NCBI RefSeq assembly: GCF_009762775.1
Contig: NZ_CP046401.1
Coordinates: forward strand, 3,286,001-3,350,000
Direction of reading: 5' to 3'
Source: Maribellus comscasis
GTDB taxonomy: Bacteria > Bacteroidota > Bacteroidia > Bacteroidales > Prolixibacteraceae
DNA: 64,000 nt
Part shown: in pieces, positions 55,785 to 64,000 of the stretch
How positions within the stretch are numbered: the first letter of the stretch is position 1
Layout of the letters: every line of letters begins with the position of its first letter
The notes under the pieces: model-generated
What the model saw: only the letters and a program-made list of their open reading frames with translations
Databases searched by the model: none
What the model was told of the DNA's origin: nothing
Made by a program: the position numbers and the translations under genes

Positions 55785-58367
55785 ATGAATGTCAGAAATT
55801 TAATTATCGTTTTAACCACCATAATATTTATGTCAGTTTTGGCTTGTGATTCCAAAAAATCCAACAAAAAAATTCAAACGGAATTGGATAAAGACTGGTT
55901 TTTTCGTCAAAGTGGAGCAACTGAGTGGTTATCGGCTACTGTCCCGGGAACGGTTCATACCGACTTGATGGCGCACGGGAAAATAGAAGACCCGTTTTAC
56001 CGGTTAAATGAACACGACGTTCAATGGATTGACAAAGCAGATTGGGAGTACAAGACCACTTTTACTGCCGATGAAGATTTGCTGGCGAGAGATAAAATAG
56101 AACTTGATTTTAAGGGCTTAGATACTTATGCTGACGTTTTTGTCAATGGTAAACAGGTTTTGGAGGCTGACAATATGTTCAGGGAATGGACAGCGGACAT
56201 GAAAGACGCGATACGGGAAGGTGAAAATGAGTTGCTTATTATTCTTCGTTCTCCTATAGTTGAGGGCATAAAAAAATACGACGCACAGGGTTATGAAATC
56301 CCGGTTTCCGACAACGATTTAGCTGAAATCGGACAGGTGGAAGATGGAAAGAAGGTAAGTGTGTATACGCGCAAGGCCGGATATCATTTTGGCTGGGACT
56401 GGGGGCCTCGACTGGTGACCAGCGGAATATGGCGTCCGGTTTATATTAGAGCCTGGGATTTGGCGAAAATTGAAAACCTTCAGATTGTTCAAAATGATGT
56501 AACGGAAGAGCTTGCAGCTTTTACAGCCGTGTTTGAAATTACAGCGCTTGAAAATCAAACAGCAACCCTTTTTGTAAAAAGCGATAGTCTGCAGTTGGCT
56601 TCTTCACAGGTTCAGTTAAAAGCCGGAACAAACAAATATTCGGTTGACTTTCAAATTGAAAATCCTAAACTTTGGTGGACCAACGGTTTGGGCGACCCTC
56701 ATTTATATAATATTTCAGCGAATGTTAAAATAGAGGATCTCAACCTTGCTGAGACTACGCGGATTGGTATTCGAACTCTCGAATTGGTTAGAGAAGAGGA
56801 CGAGGATGGCAAATCATTTTATTTCAAATTGAATGGACATCCTGTTTTTATGAAAGGTGCCAATTATATTCCCAACGATGTTTTTTTGCCACGGGTAAGT
56901 GATGAGAATTATCAAAAGGTTGTTGAAACAGCCAGACAGTCAAATTGTAATATGTTGCGTATTTGGGGCGGTGGCATTTACGAGAATGATATTTTTTATG
57001 ATCTGTGTGATGAAGCCGGCATACTTTTGTGGCAGGACTTTATGTTTGCCTGTGCGATGTTTCCGGGCGATGAAGCGTTTTTAGACAACGTAAAACAGGA
57101 AGCTGTAGATAATGTAAAGCGTTTACGGAATCACCCAAGTATTGCTTTATGGTGTGGAAATAACGAAATTCTTGCAGCCTGGAAAGGCTGGGGGTGGGAA
57201 AAGGCAGAGCGAGCCAAAAGTGAAGAAAATGCCGACAAAATCTGGCAATCTTATGTCGATATTTTCCATAAAGTTTTACCTGATGTAGTAAAAGAATATG
57301 ACCCGCAAAGGAGTTACTGGGGATCAAGCCCCTCTTCGGGCCTGGGCATTCCAGCCGATTTGGTAAACGGAGACGAACATTACTGGGGCGTTTGGTGGGG
57401 GAAAGAGCCATTTGAAACCTATGCAACTCATTTAGCCCGGTTTATGAGTGAATATGGTTTTCAATCGTTTCCCGAAATGGCATCGGTTGAGAAATACGCG
57501 CTTCCGGAAGACTATGATATTTTTTCAGAAGTAATGAAATCTCACCAGCGTTCTTCCATTGGTAACGGGACAATCGAATATTACATGAACCAGGAATACA
57601 ATACTCCAAAAGATTTTGAGTCGTTTTTGTATGTTAATCATGTTTTGCAGGCCGAAGGGATTAAATTTGGATTGGAAGGACACCGCCGGGCGATGCCTTA
57701 TTGTATGGGAAGTTTGTATTGGCAAATTAACGATGTGTGGCCGGTAGCATCATGGAGTTCAACCGATTATTACCAAAAATGGAAGGCCTTACAGTATTAT
57801 GTAAAAAAAGGTTTTGAACCGGTTTTGGTTAGTCCGTATATTGATGGGGCAAAATTCAGGGTAGGAATTGTGAACGACAGATTACAACCGGTTAATGCTG
57901 AGCTCTACTTGAGGTTGATGGATTTTGACGGACAGGTAATTTGGGAAGAAGCTTCACTGGTCGAAATTCCGGCCAATTCAAGCGATGACTATTTTGATGT
58001 TAACCGATGGGAGTTTACCTACAGAAAGAGTCTGCAAAACCTGGTATTTTCAGCAGAATTGAGAGAAAATGGAGAGATAATATCAAAAAACAATTTCTAT
58101 TTCAGGCCATACAAGGAATTGAGGGTTCCAACACCAAAAATTGAATATGCCCTGGAAAAAGATGACGATGGCTATACAATTGATTTGAAAACGGACAAAC
58201 TGGCTAAAAATATTTATCTGCAAATTGGAAATGAAGAAGGATTTTTCTCTGATAATTATTTTGATCTGCTGCCGATGGAGAGTGTGGGAATCCATTTGAA
58301 AACCAACATTTCGGAGGCCCGTTTAAATGAAGTGTTGACAATAAGAACACTGGAAAGTGCCTTTTAA
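55785..58367 (+). CDS. GH2 beta-mannosidase lipoprotein
   Basis: An 860-residue exoglycosidase releasing beta-linked mannose. Lipobox MSVLAC (Cys21) anchors it, probably at the outer membrane. N-terminal jelly roll (WFFRQSGATEWLSATVPGTV, opening typical of beta-mannosidases), Ig-like middle, and the (beta/alpha)8 core with the acid/base WCGNNEI (Glu near 461) and the nucleophile region MSEYGFQSFPE (Glu near 557). The HFGWDWGPRL motif is typical of the family. It is not inside a SusCD locus here, so it may serve mannosides taken up elsewhere; a GH130 remnant and manC lie earlier in the window. Confidence 0.94.
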   Translation: MNVRNLIIVLTTIIFMSVLACDSKKSNKKIQTELDKDWFFRQSGATEWLSATVPGTVHTDLMAHGKIEDPFYRLNEHDVQWIDKADWEYKTTFTADEDLLARDKIELDFKGLDTYADVFVNGKQVLEADNMFREWTADMKDAIREGENELLIILRSPIVEGIKKYDAQGYEIPVSDNDLAEIGQVEDGKKVSVYTRKAGYHFGWDWGPRLVTSGIWRPVYIRAWDLAKIENLQIVQNDVTEELAAFTAVFEITALENQTATLFVKSDSLQLASSQVQLKAGTNKYSVDFQIENPKLWWTNGLGDPHLYNISANVKIEDLNLAETTRIGIRTLELVREEDEDGKSFYFKLNGHPVFMKGANYIPNDVFLPRVSDENYQKVVETARQSNCNMLRIWGGGIYENDIFYDLCDEAGILLWQDFMFACAMFPGDEAFLDNVKQEAVDNVKRLRNHPSIALWCGNNEILAAWKGWGWEKAERAKSEENADKIWQSYVDIFHKVLPDVVKEYDPQRSYWGSSPSSGLGIPADLVNGDEHYWGVWWGKEPFETYATHLARFMSEYGFQSFPEMASVEKYALPEDYDIFSEVMKSHQRSSIGNGTIEYYMNQEYNTPKDFESFLYVNHVLQAEGIKFGLEGHRRAMPYCMGSLYWQINDVWPVASWSSTDYYQKWKALQYYVKKGFEPVLVSPYIDGAKFRVGIVNDRLQPVNAELYLRLMDFDGQVIWEEASLVEIPANSSDDYFDVNRWEFTYRKSLQNLVFSAELRENGEIISKNNFYFRPYKELRVPTPKIEYALEKDDDGYTIDLKTDKLAKNIYLQIGNEEGFFSDNYFDLLPMESVGIHLKTNISEARLNEVLTIRTLESAF

Positions 58368-58395
58368 TAGCCGAAACATATCATATTCTGAAAAT

Positions 58396-58431
58396 AAAAG
58401 CTGTCTTTTGTAAATAGAAAGACAGCTTTTT
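58396..58431. terminator. Bidirectional terminator
   Basis: A 14-base stem (58396-58409 with 58417-58430, one wobble) with a seven-base loop ends both the convergent beta-mannosidase and kbl genes. Confidence 0.8.
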
Positions 58432-58454
58432 ATTTCTTTTTATAGAATTGATCT

Positions 58455-59642
58455 TTAAATTATATCCAAATTTTTTCCAACCTTGATAAATGCGTTAACT
58501 GCATTGTCAATTTGTTCTGTTGAATGAGCAGCAGACAGTTGAACCCTGATTCTGGCTTTTTCTTTCGGAACAACCGGATAAACAAAACCGATGACATAAA
58601 CCCCCTCTTTTAGCAGTTCATCAGCAAATTTAACAGCCAGCGGAGCATCATAAATCATTACCGGAACAATTGCTGTATCTCCTTGCACCAAATCAAAACC
58701 TGCGGCTTGCATTTTTGTTCGGAAGTGTGTTGCATTAGCCATGGTTTTTGCAGGTAGATCACCTGATTCTGAAAGCATATCAATAACTTTTAGCGTAGCT
58801 CCAACCGTAGCAGGGGCAAGGGTATTTGAGAACAAGTAGGGGCGTGAGCGTTGGCGCAACATCTCTATGATTTCTTTTCTGCCCGAAGTACAACCGCCGT
58901 TTCCTCCCCCCATGGCTTTCCCAAAAGTGGTTGTAATAATATCGATTTTGCCAAGCAAGCCAAAATGTTCTGCTGTTCCCCGTCCCGTTTTTCCAATGTA
59001 ACCAGTTGCATGCGAATCGTCAACCATTACCAGTGCATCATATTTTTCAGCCAGCGCAACAATTTCCGGTAGTTTTGCCATATCGCCGTCCATTGAAAAA
59101 ACACCATCGGTTACCACAATGCGATATTGTGCAGCTGCAGAATCAACCAAACATTGTTCCAGTTCCATCATGTTTGAATGTTTGTATCTGAAACGTTGCG
59201 CTTTACATAGGCGGACTCCATCGATAATAGAAGCGTGGTTTAGTTCATCTGAAATAATGGCAGATTCAGGTCCCAACAGAGGCTCAAAAACTCCGCCGTT
59301 TGCATCAAACGCGGCGCAGTATAAAATTGTATCTTCCGTTCCCAGAAATTCGGACACTTTTTCTTCCAGTTCTTTGTGAATTTGTTGTGTGCCACATATA
59401 AAACGAACCGAAGAAAGACCAAAACCCCAGTCGGTCATTATATCCTGTGCTGCTTTAACCACTTCAGGGTTATTGGCTAAACCAAGGTAGTTGTTAGCAC
59501 AAAAGTTTAATACAGTTTTTTCTTCAACGACTTTAATTTCTGAACTTTGCGAAGATGTAATGATTCTTTCAGTTTTGTATAAACCTTGTTCTTTTAATTC
59601 TTCCAGTGTATTTTGCAGATCTTGTTTGATTTTTCCGTACAT
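58455..59642 (-). CDS. kbl: Glycine C-acetyltransferase (2-amino-3-ketobutyrate CoA ligase)
   Basis: A 395-residue PLP enzyme of the alpha-oxoamine synthase family that cleaves 2-amino-3-ketobutyrate into glycine and acetyl-CoA (threonine breakdown). FCANNYLGLANNPEV, DDSHATGYIGKTGRG and TTTFGKAMGGGNGG carry the PLP aspartate and lysine. Its usual partner tdh is not in the window. A close alternative is serine palmitoyltransferase or BioF, but the sequence, including the N-terminal ELKEQGLYKTERII, follows Kbl. Confidence 0.93.
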   Translation of the reverse strand: MYGKIKQDLQNTLEELKEQGLYKTERIITSSQSSEIKVVEEKTVLNFCANNYLGLANNPEVVKAAQDIMTDWGFGLSSVRFICGTQQIHKELEEKVSEFLGTEDTILYCAAFDANGGVFEPLLGPESAIISDELNHASIIDGVRLCKAQRFRYKHSNMMELEQCLVDSAAAQYRIVVTDGVFSMDGDMAKLPEIVALAEKYDALVMVDDSHATGYIGKTGRGTAEHFGLLGKIDIITTTFGKAMGGGNGGCTSGRKEIIEMLRQRSRPYLFSNTLAPATVGATLKVIDMLSESGDLPAKTMANATHFRTKMQAAGFDLVQGDTAIVPVMIYDAPLAVKFADELLKEGVYVIGFVYPVVPKEKARIRVQLSAAHSTEQIDNAVNAFIKVGKNLDII

Positions 59643-59666
59643 ATAAGGACTTATTAAAGTTCAACA

Positions 59667-59674
59667 CAAAATTA
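59667..59674 (-). promoter_or_regulatory. kbl promoter -7 box
   Basis: TAATTTTG on the minus strand (59674-59667), perfect TAnnTTTG, 24 bases before the kbl ATG. Confidence 0.55.
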
Positions 59675-59745
59675 TGGAATGACGTGGAAATAAAGAGTGA
59701 TAAAAGACATAAATAAATATTCATTCCACATTAAATGCTTTCTTA

Positions 59746-59753
59746 TATCTTTG
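59746..59753 (+). promoter_or_regulatory. gltX promoter -7 box
   Basis: TATCTTTG, perfect TAnnTTTG, 22 bases before the gltX ATG. Confidence 0.6.
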
Positions 59754-59775
59754 CACCGAATTCAAAAAAAGAGCA

Positions 59776-61308
59776 ATGAGCAATTCAAAAGTTCGGGTAC
59801 GTTTTGCCCCAAGTCCAACTGGTCCACTGCACATGGGCGGAGTTAGAACCGCTTTATTTAATTACCTTTTTGCAAAAAAAAATGGCGGAGATTTTATCCT
59901 TCGTATTGAAGATACTGACCAAACCCGCTTTGTGCCGGGAGCGGAGGAATACATTATTGAGAGTTTGAAATGGTGCGGGTTGAATCCGTTGGAAGGCCCC
60001 GGAATTGGCGGTGATTTTGGACCATACAGGCAAAGCGAAAGAAAGGAGCTGTATAAAGGATATGCAGATCAACTGGTGGAATCGGGCCGGGCATATATTG
60101 CTTTTGATACTCCTGAAGAAATTGACACACTACGTAAGGAAGCCGAAGCAAATAAAGCAACTTTTTCCTACGGAATCGGAACACGCGAAAATCTCAATAA
60201 TTCATTGAATTTATCTGCTGAAGAGGTTCATAAAAAACTAGAAGCAGGTGATAATTACGTTATCCGTTTTAAAATGCCGGAAGATTTGGATGTTACGGAA
60301 GACGATTTAATTCGTGGGACTGTGACGTTTAATACAACAAAAAGTCTCGACGACAAAGTGCTTTTTAAATCGGATGGAATGCCCACATACCACCTTGCCA
60401 ATGTGGTTGATGACCATTTGATGAAAATTACACATGTTATTCGTGGAGAAGAGTGGCTGCCTTCGATGCCGCTGCATGTGCTGTTATATAAAGCACTGGG
60501 CTGGGAAGAAACCAAACCCCGGTTTGCGCATTTACCGCTTATTTTAAAGCCGGTTGGCAAAGGGAAACTAAGTAAACGCGATGGCGATAAGATGGGATTT
60601 CCTGTTTTTCCACTGGAGTGGAAAGACCCGAAAACCGGAGATATTTCCCGAGGTTATCGCGAGGATGGTTATTTCCCCGAAGCTTTTATCAATTTGCTGG
60701 CTTTATTAGGATGGAATCCCGGAACCGAGCAGGAATTCTTTTCGATCGAAGAATTATCTGAAATTTTTAGTCTGGAACGTGTGGTGAAATCGGGTTCGCG
60801 TTTTGATCCTGAAAAGGCCAAGTGGTTTAACAAACATTATTTTCAGCAAAAAACAGAAACGGAATTAGCCCGGCTTTTTAAACCGGTTTTGACGGGCAAG
60901 GGTGTTGCTGCAAGCGATGAAAAAATTGTACGTGTTGTAGCTGAAGTAAAAGAACGTTGTGAGTTTGTTTCTGATTTGTGGGAGCAAAGTCATTTCTTTT
61001 TTGAAGCACCTGAATCTTACGATGAAAAAACTGTAAAAAAACGCTGGAAAGAAGATACGCCCGGGAAACTTTCTGCTATTGCCGAGCTTTTTGAAAATAT
61101 AGAAGATTGGAAAGCAGAGTCGATTAAAGAACCATTTTCCGTTTTTATGAATGAAAAAGAGTGGAGCTTCGGGGCAATCATGAATCCGCTTCGTTTGTGC
61201 CTGGTTGGTGGAAACCTGGGGCCCGATTTATTTGTAATCTGCGAAATACTGGGCAAAGAAGAAACCATTTCCAGAATAGAATCAGCAGTTAAAATTATCT
61301 CAATTTGA
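59776..61308 (+). CDS. gltX: Glutamyl-tRNA synthetase
   Basis: A 510-residue class I synthetase: HIGH-type motif FAPSPTGPLHMGGVRTALFN (residues 10-29), KMSKS equivalent GKGKLSKRDGDKMG (about 268-281), and the alpha-helical anticodon-binding C-terminus. In Bacteroidota, which often lack glutaminyl-tRNA synthetase, the enzyme can be either discriminating or not; this cannot be decided here. Monocistronic. Confidence 0.97.
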   Translation: MSNSKVRVRFAPSPTGPLHMGGVRTALFNYLFAKKNGGDFILRIEDTDQTRFVPGAEEYIIESLKWCGLNPLEGPGIGGDFGPYRQSERKELYKGYADQLVESGRAYIAFDTPEEIDTLRKEAEANKATFSYGIGTRENLNNSLNLSAEEVHKKLEAGDNYVIRFKMPEDLDVTEDDLIRGTVTFNTTKSLDDKVLFKSDGMPTYHLANVVDDHLMKITHVIRGEEWLPSMPLHVLLYKALGWEETKPRFAHLPLILKPVGKGKLSKRDGDKMGFPVFPLEWKDPKTGDISRGYREDGYFPEAFINLLALLGWNPGTEQEFFSIEELSEIFSLERVVKSGSRFDPEKAKWFNKHYFQQKTETELARLFKPVLTGKGVAASDEKIVRVVAEVKERCEFVSDLWEQSHFFFEAPESYDEKTVKKRWKEDTPGKLSAIAELFENIEDWKAESIKEPFSVFMNEKEWSFGAIMNPLRLCLVGGNLGPDLFVICEILGKEETISRIESAVKIISI

Positions 61309-61348
61309 TTTTTTACAAATTCTTCTGTAAACAAAAATAAAATCTGAT

Positions 61349-61453
61349 TTAGATTTTCACATATAAAATCAATTTGCAACCGTGAAATATTAAATTTTTA
61401 TTTTAGATTTTCACGCATGAAATTGTATATTTACCGTGAAAATTTAAAATATA
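61349..61453 (+). repeat. 54-base tandem repeat upstream of the DUF4143 ATPase gene
   Basis: Two imperfect copies with a 54-base period (starting 61349 and 61403) share the blocks TTAGATTTTCAC and, 20 bases later, CGTGAAA. The second copy contains the inverted repeat TTTCA-CGCA-TGAAA (61409-61422). Copy 2 ends directly at the start codon, so this is most likely a duplicated promoter/operator with TTTTCAC/GTGAAA half-sites. Confidence 0.55.
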
Positions 61454-62620
61454 ATGATGATTAGAAGGAGAATTATTAACAATATAAATGAATCATTAGC
61501 TTATTTTCCGGTAGTTTCGATAATAGGCCCCAGGCAGGTAGGAAAAACAACGCTGGCCAAACAAATCATAACAGAAATTCAAACTCCTTCAATTTATCTG
61601 GATTTAGAACGAACTTCAGATATCTTTAAACTAGATAATGCGGAACTTTTTCTGTCACAACACAAAGACAAATTAGTAGTAATTGATGAAGTTCAACTTA
61701 AGAAAGATTTATATCCTTTGCTGCGCTCTCTGGTTGACGAAGCCAACAAACCTGGTCAGTTTTTGTTGCTTGGCTCTGCTTCACCTGAATTAATCAGGCA
61801 CTCATCAGAATCTTTGGCCGGAAGAATTGCTTATCATCAATTATATCCTATCGACATGCTTGAATCGCCTGACACTATTTCACAAAATGATTTGTGGCTT
61901 AGAGGTGGATTTCCAAAGGCTTTATTGGCAAAAAGCGAGGACCGCGCTCAACAATGGCTGGCCAATTTTATCAGCACCTATTTGAATCGGGATTTGTTAC
62001 AGTTGGGCTTAAATGCTTCACCAAACGTAATTCGTAACCTTTGGTCTATGATGGGCCATTTAAATGGACAGTTGCTAAATGCAACAGCAATCGGAAAATC
62101 TCTGGGATTAAGTACGCCAACAGTTAAAAAATATATCGACTTCCTCGAAGAAGCATTTTTGTTAAAAAGCCTGCACCCGTTTTCATGGAACATGCAGAAA
62201 AGATTGGTAAAATCACCTAAAATTTACCTTACAGACACTGGAATCTTACATCAGTTGCTTGGGATATCGGATTTTACAGATCTGGCTGGAAATCCGATTA
62301 TTGGCAGTTCATGGGAATCGTTTGTAATAAATCAAATTCTCGCATTGAAAAAGAATAAAATTGATATCTATTTTTATCGTACACATCACGGGGCAGAAGT
62401 GGATCTGGTATTTACCAAAGGCTTAAATGTAGTTGCAACTGCCGAAATAAAATATTCAAACTCACCACATCTCACAAAAGGAAATTTTTTTGCATTTGAC
62501 GATTTAAATGCACCAGTAAATTATGTGATTACGCCGTCATCTGACGATTATTTGATTAAAAATAATGTCAGGGTCTGTTCGTTGAGAACTTTTATTTTTA
62601 AATATTTTCCTTTACTCTGA
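61454..62620 (+). CDS. P-loop ATPase with DUF4143 domain
   Basis: A 388-residue AAA-type protein: N-terminal ATPase with Walker A IIGPRQVGKTTLAK (about residues 22-35) and Walker B LVVIDEVQ (about 74-81), and a C-terminal DUF4143 domain with the nuclease-like strand HHGAEVDLVF and SWESFVINQIL. Family members are common, often variable between strains, and of unknown role. It lies beneath the duplicated 54-base repeat. The ATG at 61457 is an equal alternative start. Confidence 0.93.
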   Translation: MMIRRRIINNINESLAYFPVVSIIGPRQVGKTTLAKQIITEIQTPSIYLDLERTSDIFKLDNAELFLSQHKDKLVVIDEVQLKKDLYPLLRSLVDEANKPGQFLLLGSASPELIRHSSESLAGRIAYHQLYPIDMLESPDTISQNDLWLRGGFPKALLAKSEDRAQQWLANFISTYLNRDLLQLGLNASPNVIRNLWSMMGHLNGQLLNATAIGKSLGLSTPTVKKYIDFLEEAFLLKSLHPFSWNMQKRLVKSPKIYLTDTGILHQLLGISDFTDLAGNPIIGSSWESFVINQILALKKNKIDIYFYRTHHGAEVDLVFTKGLNVVATAEIKYSNSPHLTKGNFFAFDDLNAPVNYVITPSSDDYLIKNNVRVCSLRTFIFKYFPLL

Positions 62621-62734
62621 TTGCCAAGACATCATTATTGCAATTATATATCAACGAACATTCTCCAGAGGTTAATCGTTGTTCTGGTGTTATCTGTTTC
62701 AAATAGTAAACATAAGAACATTAACGATTACCGA

Positions 62735-63916
62735 ATGAATGACCAAACAAAAACCAGTCTCCCGCGAAATGTATGGATTCTGACCGCTTCTCAGGCTTTA
62801 ATTTTATCTGTAAGTTCAATGGTGGTATTTGTGGGGGGACTGGTAGGGGCTCAGCTTGCACCACTTGAAAATCTGGCAACATTACCTGTTGCAAGTATTG
62901 TTGTGGGGACTGCCGTTACAATTCCACCGGTTACTTTTTTAATGAACAAAATCGGACGACGGCGTTCATTTTTTATTATTGGCATATATTCGGTACTTGT
63001 AGCTTTTTTAGCCAGTTATGCTATTTCTGCCTCAAATTTCTATCTGTTTTGTTTTAGTACGTTTTTGTTTGGGGCAACTTATTCCTGTGTGATGCAATTC
63101 CGGTTTGCGTCAATGGAAAGTGTTTCAGAAGAGTTGATTCCAAAGGCCGCGTCGATGGTTTTGGTAGGAGGTATTGCTGCTGCATTTTTAGGGCCGGAAA
63201 TTGCTCTTTTTGGCAAGGATTTATTAAAAGTAGAATTTGCTGGTTCGTTTATTTTATTGGCAGGATTATTTGTGATTGCGATGTTTTTTCTAACAGGTTT
63301 CAAAAATCCGATCCCTAGGGAAACAGCCAATGAAAGTCTGCAGCGGCCATTAAAGGAAATATTTAAACAACGCGTGTTTTGGGTTTCTATATTAAGTGCC
63401 ACCATTGGATATGCTGTCATGAGTTTTATAATGACAGCCACTCCAGTTAGCATGCACGTTATGGATGGACATTCGCTTAGCCACACAAAATGGGTTATTC
63501 AAAGCCATATTGTAGCTATGTTTTTGCCCTCGTTAATTACAGCGTGGATCATCAAAAAACTGGGACTGTCTAAAATGATGATAACCGGATTGGTTGCGTA
63601 TTTGATTTGTATAGCCATTGCATTTGCCGGAAAGGATTTAGGCAATTACTGGGTATCGCTTATTTTACTTGGTGTGGGCTGGAACTTTTTGTTTATCGGA
63701 GCAACAACTTTACTTCCGCAATGTTATAAACCCAGCGAGCGGTTTAAGGTGCAGGCGGTAAACGATTTTGTAATTTTTGGAACACAGGCAGTTGCTTCAC
63801 TTTCTGCCGGTTGGTTTATATTTGCAGTGGGATGGAAGGTTTTGCTTTTGATTAACCTGCCGTTTATTTTGGCTCTTTCGGTGGTGATTTTAAAGTGGCG
63901 AACAAAAAAAGCTTAA
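62735..63916 (+). CDS. MFS transporter
   Basis: A 393-residue major facilitator protein with about twelve hydrophobic helices. The start is the ATG at 62735; the frame is open back to 62621 but that adds an unlikely leader. Loop 2-3 after helix 2 carries the MFS motif A-like LMNKIGRRRSFFI. No substrate can be named; the closest impression is a drug or organic-acid exporter. The last 84 bases of the window hold nothing further. Confidence 0.88.
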   Translation: MNDQTKTSLPRNVWILTASQALILSVSSMVVFVGGLVGAQLAPLENLATLPVASIVVGTAVTIPPVTFLMNKIGRRRSFFIIGIYSVLVAFLASYAISASNFYLFCFSTFLFGATYSCVMQFRFASMESVSEELIPKAASMVLVGGIAAAFLGPEIALFGKDLLKVEFAGSFILLAGLFVIAMFFLTGFKNPIPRETANESLQRPLKEIFKQRVFWVSILSATIGYAVMSFIMTATPVSMHVMDGHSLSHTKWVIQSHIVAMFLPSLITAWIIKKLGLSKMMITGLVAYLICIAIAFAGKDLGNYWVSLILLGVGWNFLFIGATTLLPQCYKPSERFKVQAVNDFVIFGTQAVASLSAGWFIFAVGWKVLLLINLPFILALSVVILKWRTKKA

Positions 63917-64000
63917 TGAAAATTTGTTTAAAGTAGTTTTTGATTTTTGTGTTGATTGCTAATATTTTAAAAATTGTGTGACATCTGGAGTCTTTATTTT

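Noticed and set aside
58455..59642. Serine palmitoyltransferase or BioF instead of Kbl
   Set aside because: All three share the fold, but the N-terminal region and motif wording follow Kbl; there is no biotin or sphingolipid gene nearby.
1..64000. tRNA, rRNA, CRISPR arrays, restriction systems, prophage
   Set aside because: I looked for cloverleaf-like stems, repeat arrays, methyltransferase and phage motifs in the intergenic stretches and found none that stand up.

Overview
The window is AT-rich DNA from a member of the Bacteroidota, most likely a Bacteroidales/Marinilabiliales-type (Prolixibacteraceae-like) organism. The evidence is a SusC/SusD pair driven by an ECF sigma factor and a FecR anti-sigma factor, type IX secretion and gliding genes (porX, porW/sprE, gldH), a split methylmalonyl-CoA mutase, a one-piece hybrid two-component kinase of the LytS type, and repeated TAnnTTTG promoter boxes about 25-35 bases before start codons. 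I saw no rRNA, tRNA or CRISPR array. Species cannot be named from the sequence alone.

Layout. 0.06-4.1 kb: a terminator with a short gene remnant, then a LytTR response regulator and propeller sensor kinase on the minus strand. 4.3-5.2 kb: an MscS channel, followed by a stretch that may hold a small RNA. 5.5-9.2 kb: a minus-strand housekeeping operon (HAD phosphatase, LD-carboxypeptidase, YraN, MmcQ-like, C1 peptidase, S4 protein). 9.3-16.3 kb: a glycine-rich surface protein, metG, an acetyltransferase, a beta-helix lipoprotein, an unknown membrane protein and a small outer-membrane protein broken by one TGA. 16.4-17.9 kb: two fasciclin-domain proteins. 18.3-20.7 kb: a tetraheme cytochrome, a Tat-exported 4x[4Fe-4S] protein and an NrfD-type quinol-interacting membrane protein, with no catalytic subunit alongside and an FNR-like site upstream. 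21.2-30.6 kb: a SusCD nutrient-uptake locus with its own sigma/FecR switch and two secreted lipoproteins.

30.9-35.4 kb: mutA and mutB, separated by a small four-helix-bundle gene inside a pair of 24-base inverted repeats. 35.5-39.1 kb: small secreted proteins, a peroxiredoxin-like protein and mannose-1-phosphate guanylyltransferase; the 3' end of a GH130 mannoside phosphorylase gene survives as a fragment between the last two. 39.2-41.7 kb: an MlaE/MlaF-type lipid transporter pair and a DUF89 phosphatase-like protein. 41.7-53.2 kb: a long minus-strand run: holB, DUF4395, ricT, gldH, trmB, an alkyltransferase-like protein lacking the reactive cysteine, mrp, porW/sprE, porX. 53.5-63.9 kb: pgk, a C-GCAxxG-C-C protein, a DUF2892 protein, a GH2 beta-mannosidase lipoprotein, kbl, gltX, a DUF4143 ATPase with a duplicated promoter region, and an MFS transporter.

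How it fits together: the cell appears to take up carbohydrate through SusCD systems, handle mannosides (GH2 beta-mannosidase, ManC, a decayed GH130), run glycolysis (Pgk) and interconvert succinyl- and methylmalonyl-CoA (MutAB), with an anaerobically controlled quinol/cytochrome module and T9SS-dependent secretion. Most of the window is ordinary core genome. The parts that reward a second look are the orphan cytochrome-FeS-NrfD module, the inverted-repeat cassette inside the mut operon, the polyglycine surface protein, and several small decayed genes that ordinary gene calling would miss.
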